A stretch of 11,563 nt of DNA from Dissophora ornata (taxonomy: Eukaryota > Mortierellomycota > Mortierellomycetes > Mortierellales > Mortierellaceae): the NCBI GenBank assembly GCA_025201705.1, contig MU617518.1, positions 1 through 11,563 on the forward strand, given 5' to 3'. A model generated the notes under the pieces. The model was not told where the DNA came from. It did no database searches and worked only from the letters and a program-made list of their open reading frames with translations. Shown one piece after another: positions 8,301 to 11,563 of this stretch (positions within the stretch are counted from its first letter, which is position 1; each line of letters starts with the position of its first letter). Both the position numbers and the translations under genes were made by a program.

Positions 8301-11300
8301 AGGGCTACGATGAACTGTACCCAACGTTGCTGAACCTGGTGACGGAAAGGCGTCAGTATATGACTTATAAAGATCCTATGAGTGTTGGTATCTCTAGTAT
8401 CAAGGCGCGATTGAACAAGCTGCACACAGATATGGCACTGCAGGGCTATGAGGAAGCGCATGTGCATCATGAGAATGAGGTACGCTGAAAGGATAGATAC
8501 GGCAGAACTGCCAAACGAAGCAAGTTGGTTTATTGATCTCTCACCTGCTAAATCACGTTGCCTTGTCAACACTGTAGTACATCATCGTGCACCGACAGCA
8601 ACCAACAACCCTGAAGGGCTACATATTGATCGCCCACACCTCGTTCTATGATAACAGAAAGAGGGGCGACATCATGCCTATCAAACTGCGTGATACAGCT
8701 ACCAAAGTTTTGATGTCTGTGGGTATAGAGGTCACTTCGCGCACCCTGGAAAAGAATGATAAATACCTGGAAGGCCTTCCTTGCAAGCTTGTAGCGCTAG
8801 AGGATCCCAAGGTCATGAGGCTGTCTGATGCCCAGGGGGACTTTACGCAGGTGGAGATTCCCGACCGATTCCCTGGAGGCAGCATTATTTTGCTTGAGAC
8901 TACGGTGGACAGCAAGGTTCCCAGCAATATCGAGGAACTCGTAAAGAATATCTCTAGCTCAGTCTTTGGCAGTATCGGCTGGGTCGAGCTCAACATAGTA
9001 CTTTACCGATGCGACGGCGAGGAGCAAGACTTGACCCGTAAGTGAAAGAGGATGATTTGCTCTGACATCAAATGAAACCTATCGCTCTCCAGTCCATAGG
9101 TGAATTATACATCTAGCTAACCCGTTCTTTTACACCATGAAAATAGCTGGCAATGGCGTATACAACATCCCGAACCATGGACCCCTCGTGTACTGTGGCC
9201 TAGAAGGATATATATCCGTGCTTAAACAAATCATTGAATCAAACGACCTTGGACACCCTTTCTGCGCGCATCTACGCGAGGGACACTGGGCGTTGGATTA
9301 CATCTGCGACCGCATCAAGAGGTTCGTCCATGGCATACCACAACTAACTTTGACTCGATTGACTTTTTGGCCTTTGCGGGGTGCGTTGCAGTGCCCATTT
9401 GAGCACTGATCTAGACTAATACTTATGCTACACGTCTTTGTCTCGCATTCCTCTATAGACATCTCCCGATCTTTCCTGCCTTGGCGCCTTTGCACGAGTG
9501 GCTTACGGATCGCATGAATGCTATCAAGAACTTGCCAAATTACCTTGTCCCAAGATACTTTGCCCTCGCTGTCATGACCGCGTATGAGGCCGCACGGCAG
9601 CGCGCATATTCCTTGATGACACCATTGATTCAAAGCGGAGATTACTTTACACGGTCGCTTAGTTTGACGGCGTTGCAGGTCTACAGTTTTGTCGACTCGG
9701 CCAGTCTGCACCCAACCAAGAAAATCCCCTGTCTTGCTGCAGGCCTGCCGCATTTCACTTACCGCCATATGCGCACCTGGGGACGCGATGTTTTTATCAG
9801 CTTACGAGGAATCCTTTTAGTCACTGGACAGTACAAAGCCGCAAAGGACCACATTCTAGCCTTTGCTAGCAGCCTAAAGCATGGTATGATTCCGAATCTG
9901 CTTGACAGTCTGCGATCACCCAGGTACAACTCTCGGGACTCGGTTTGGTGGTTCTTCCAGTCTGTACAAGACTACTGCACCCTCGTACCCGATGGCGAAG
10001 ATATCCTCAAAGAGGCGTTTCCGCGTCGCTTCCCCGACGGGCAAACGTTTGTAGAATACACCAGCCCTGAGGCTTACTCGGTCAGCGTTACGTTGGAGGA
10101 TATCCTCGCCGAGATTCTTGTGGCCCATGCCAATGGCATTCATTATCGAGAATGGAATGCAGGATCTCGACTTGACGAGCAAATGTCGGACAAGGGTTTC
10201 CAAGTCGATGTCGACCTCGACTTTAAAACAGGCTTTGTCACAGGCGGCAATGTGTACAACTGTGGGACATGGATGGACAAGATGGGAGAGAGCGCCAAGG
10301 CTGGTACAAAAGGTGTACCGGCCACCCCTCGCGATGGAGCCGATGTTGAGATTATTGGCCTGTTAAAGTCGTCGCTGCGCTGGGTCATTGACTTGCACAA
10401 GAGGAATAAGTTTGGGCTCTCGGGCATCGAGGTCGGAGAGACCCGCTACAAAGGCTTGATGCGACCTGCTCGAAGCCTCTCGATTCAGGAATGGAACGAC
10501 CTCATCCAAAAGAACTTTGAGAAGCACTTTTGGGTGCCGTTGGATCCAGCAGAGGACCTTGAATATGTGATTCGTTCAGAGCTCGTCAACCGCCGCGGCA
10601 TGTACAAGGACACGTATGGGTCAATCACACCATTTGCCGACTATCAGTTACGACCAAACTTCCCGGTGGCGATGTGTGTAGCGCCTGAGCTGTTCGACAA
10701 GGACCATGCAATGAAAGCCTTGAGCCTGGCCAAGAATTCCCTTTTGGGGCCTCTCGGTATGCCGACACTTTGAAGGTTGTGCAGATCTTCATATGGGGCT
10801 TAATACACTATTACTGACACTAGCTCTCACTTTCAAAATAGGTATGCGAACTCTGGATCCAAACGACTGGGCTTACAGACCCAACTATGACAATCAGAAC
10901 GACTCTGAAGACAGAATGGTCGCAAAGGGCTGGAACTACCACCAGGGGCCGGTAAGTCGCGGCGTTTGAGTGAATACTGTTGTTGGACTTTTGTGAACTG
11001 ACAATCGCAAACGGCGAAATATACCGCGTTGCGTCTCTTTTATTATGTTACTAATGTTTCTACTGCGGTACTAGGAATGGCTGTGGTGTACCGGGTACTT
11101 TTTCCGGGCATATCTGCACTTTAAAGTGCTGTGCGAGCCAGAGTCGGTGAGTTGAAGCATTCTCGGTTGTAACAGGATTGTTGGTCGAAGCTGCTTGTGT
11201 GCATATCTGACATGTAATACAACTACTCTGTATGATGAATGTGCTTTCAGGTCAAGGAGACGATCTACGAGCTGCATCGGCTGATGCTGCCGCACAAGGC

Positions 11301-11463
11301 CCAGCTGGAGACGAGCCCGTGGGCAGGACTGGCAGAGCTGACGAATCTGGACGGAGCAATCTGTGTAGACGCGTGTCAGTCGCAGGCGTGGTCATCGTCG
11401 ACGCTGCTGGATCTGCTGCACGACATCGACACGCTGCGCCGGGACAGGCACGTCAAGCAGTGA
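5247..11463 (+). CDS. GDB1: Glycogen debranching enzyme (4-alpha-glucanotransferase / amylo-alpha-1,6-glucosidase)
   Basis: Cytosolic bifunctional enzyme of glycogen breakdown: it moves maltosyl/maltotriosyl units off branch stubs, then hydrolyses the remaining alpha-1,6 glucose. Fifteen exons join to 1542 residues with no internal stop, close to human AGL and yeast Gdb1 (about 1530). Order: N-terminal domain (about 26-115); GH13-type transferase with [11 protein letters not shown] (169-179), DIVWNHT (235-241), [10 protein letters not shown] (nucleophile D558), [10 protein letters not shown] (acid/base E587) and THDNE (D677); central domain (about 720-960); GH133 glucosidase with AAGLPHF (1072-1078), WGRD (D1089), [10 protein letters not shown] (1134-1143), [12 protein letters not shown] (D1252, likely acid) and LAELTN (E1501, likely base). 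The catalytic assignments rest on family knowledge. ATG 5247 is chosen because no in-frame ATG lies just upstream and the N-terminus aligns in length. No key residue is missing. Confidence 0.97.
5328..5361 (+). repeat. Perfect (AG)17 microsatellite next to the first splice donor
   Basis: Seventeen AG units begin six bases after the donor GT of intron 1 (5322-5323). If the intron is retained, the frame reads an Arg-Glu repeat and stops at 5445-5447, so length changes should not affect the spliced protein. Confidence 0.85.
7579..8120 (+). other. GDB1: Transferase active-site segment of the debranching enzyme
   Basis: The three acidic residues expected of the GH13-type transferase fall in exons 7 and 8. 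D558 is the GAC at 7657-7659 (nucleophile), E587 the GAG at 7744-7746 (acid/base) and D677 the GAC at 8118-8120 (third carboxylate). The spacing of D558 to E587 (29 residues) equals the spacing I recall for the Candida glabrata enzyme (D535, E564). Intron 7 separates the second and third residues. Confidence 0.85.
10240..11420 (+). other. GDB1: Glucosidase active-site segment of the debranching enzyme
   Basis: [12 protein letters not shown] places D1252 at 10276-10278. LAELTN in the last exon places E1501 at 11335-11337. These match in order and approximate position the acid/base pair I recall for the Candida glabrata enzyme (D1241, E1492). The conserved C-terminal QAWS follows at residues 1517-1520. 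Because E1501 lies in exon 15, any transcript ending early, for example in intron 12, would lose glucosidase activity while keeping the whole transferase. Confidence 0.7.
10757..10856 (+). repeat. Imperfect direct repeat at the 5' ends of intron 12 and exon 13
   Basis: Intron 12 starts GTATGCCGACACTTT (10757-10771) and exon 13 starts GTATGCGAACTCTGG (10842-10856). The first six bases are identical and several later ones match. Read through the donor, the intron encodes GMPTL then a stop; the exon encodes GMRTLDP, the conserved family sequence. The repeat spans exactly one intron length (85 nt). Confidence 0.6.
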
Positions 11464-11563
11464 GGATGCGGCTAGACTAGGCGGACTGAGCACAACACGT
11501 AGAACCAGTGTGCAAATACAAATCTTGTACATGCGCAGTTAGTGCACCAAACAAAAAATAAAC
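11464..11563 (+). terminator. 3' untranslated region with poly(A) signal of the debranching enzyme gene
   Basis: After the TGA at 11461-11463 the sequence turns A/T-rich. A canonical AATAAA lies at 11557-11562, just before the window ends; the cleavage site is probably beyond the edge. An A-rich AAATACAAA near 11514-11522 could act as an efficiency element. Confidence 0.6.

Larger units (their letters stand above)
5247..11463 (+). other. GDB1: Exon-intron map of the debranching enzyme gene
   Basis: Exons: 5247-5321, 5478-5587, 5720-5755, 5871-6412, 6565-7183, 7281-7491, 7579-7885, 7990-8153, 8243-8479, 8578-9037, 9147-9321, 9459-10756, 10842-10951, 11075-11146, 11251-11463. All 14 introns are GT-AG and 85-156 nt long. 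Donors are mostly GTAAGN or GTACGN; the weakest are GTACAA (6413) and GTTCGT (9322). Every junction restores conserved family sequence; for example the exon 4/5 join gives [14 protein letters not shown] and the exon 11/12 join gives DRIKRHLPIFP. The exons sum to 4629 nt, an exact multiple of three. The exon 11 donor is the least certain, though the frame and homology fit. Confidence 0.9.

Overview
The window looks like nuclear DNA of a fungus. It has short GT-AG introns (85-156 nt), pyrimidine-rich leaders before start codons, a eukaryotic two-activity glycogen debranching enzyme and moderate GC. The flanking gene types (an orphan seven-helix membrane protein and a short protein start resembling the XPG-like nucleases I associate with Mortierella-type fungi) make an early-diverging fungus such as Mortierellomycota my best guess. 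That placement is inference.

Layout. Bases 1-226 (minus) hold the 5' end of a gene that runs off the left edge and starts in a strong ATG context. Bases 227-1041 are a spacer with a possible frameshifted coding relic on the minus strand (about 460-830), two adjacent perfect inverted repeats (688-720), and a promoter-like segment (953-1041). Bases 1042-1743 (plus) hold an unrecognised open frame interrupted by one stop, or by two compensating frame changes. Bases 2000-3132 (minus) hold a three-exon gene for a 299-residue protein with seven predicted membrane helices; its 25-nt first exon is easily missed. Bases 3133-5246 are a 2.1 kb divergent spacer without a convincing gene. It carries the TATA box and leader of the membrane-protein gene, purine and pyrimidine tracts, a mirror repeat and a compact cluster of CGCG-type inverted repeats, and it ends in a CT-rich leader.

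Bases 5247-11463 (plus) are the main feature: a complete 15-exon glycogen debranching enzyme gene (GDB1/AGL type, 1542 residues). All 14 introns are GT-AG and the reading frame closes exactly from ATG to TGA. The protein has an N-terminal 4-alpha-glucanotransferase module and a C-terminal amylo-alpha-1,6-glucosidase module, both with their expected acidic residues. A poly(A) signal lies about 100 bases after the stop, at the window edge.

The genes do not form an obvious pathway. The best points for a second look are: a 7-codon uORF whose stop overlaps the debranching enzyme start codon; a copy of the start of exon 13 at the start of intron 12; a perfect AG dinucleotide repeat next to the first splice donor; exclusive CTG leucine use in the last three exons; the orphan membrane protein with its hidden first exon; and the broken genes on the left. 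I found no prokaryote-like defence system, CRISPR array, tRNA or rRNA.
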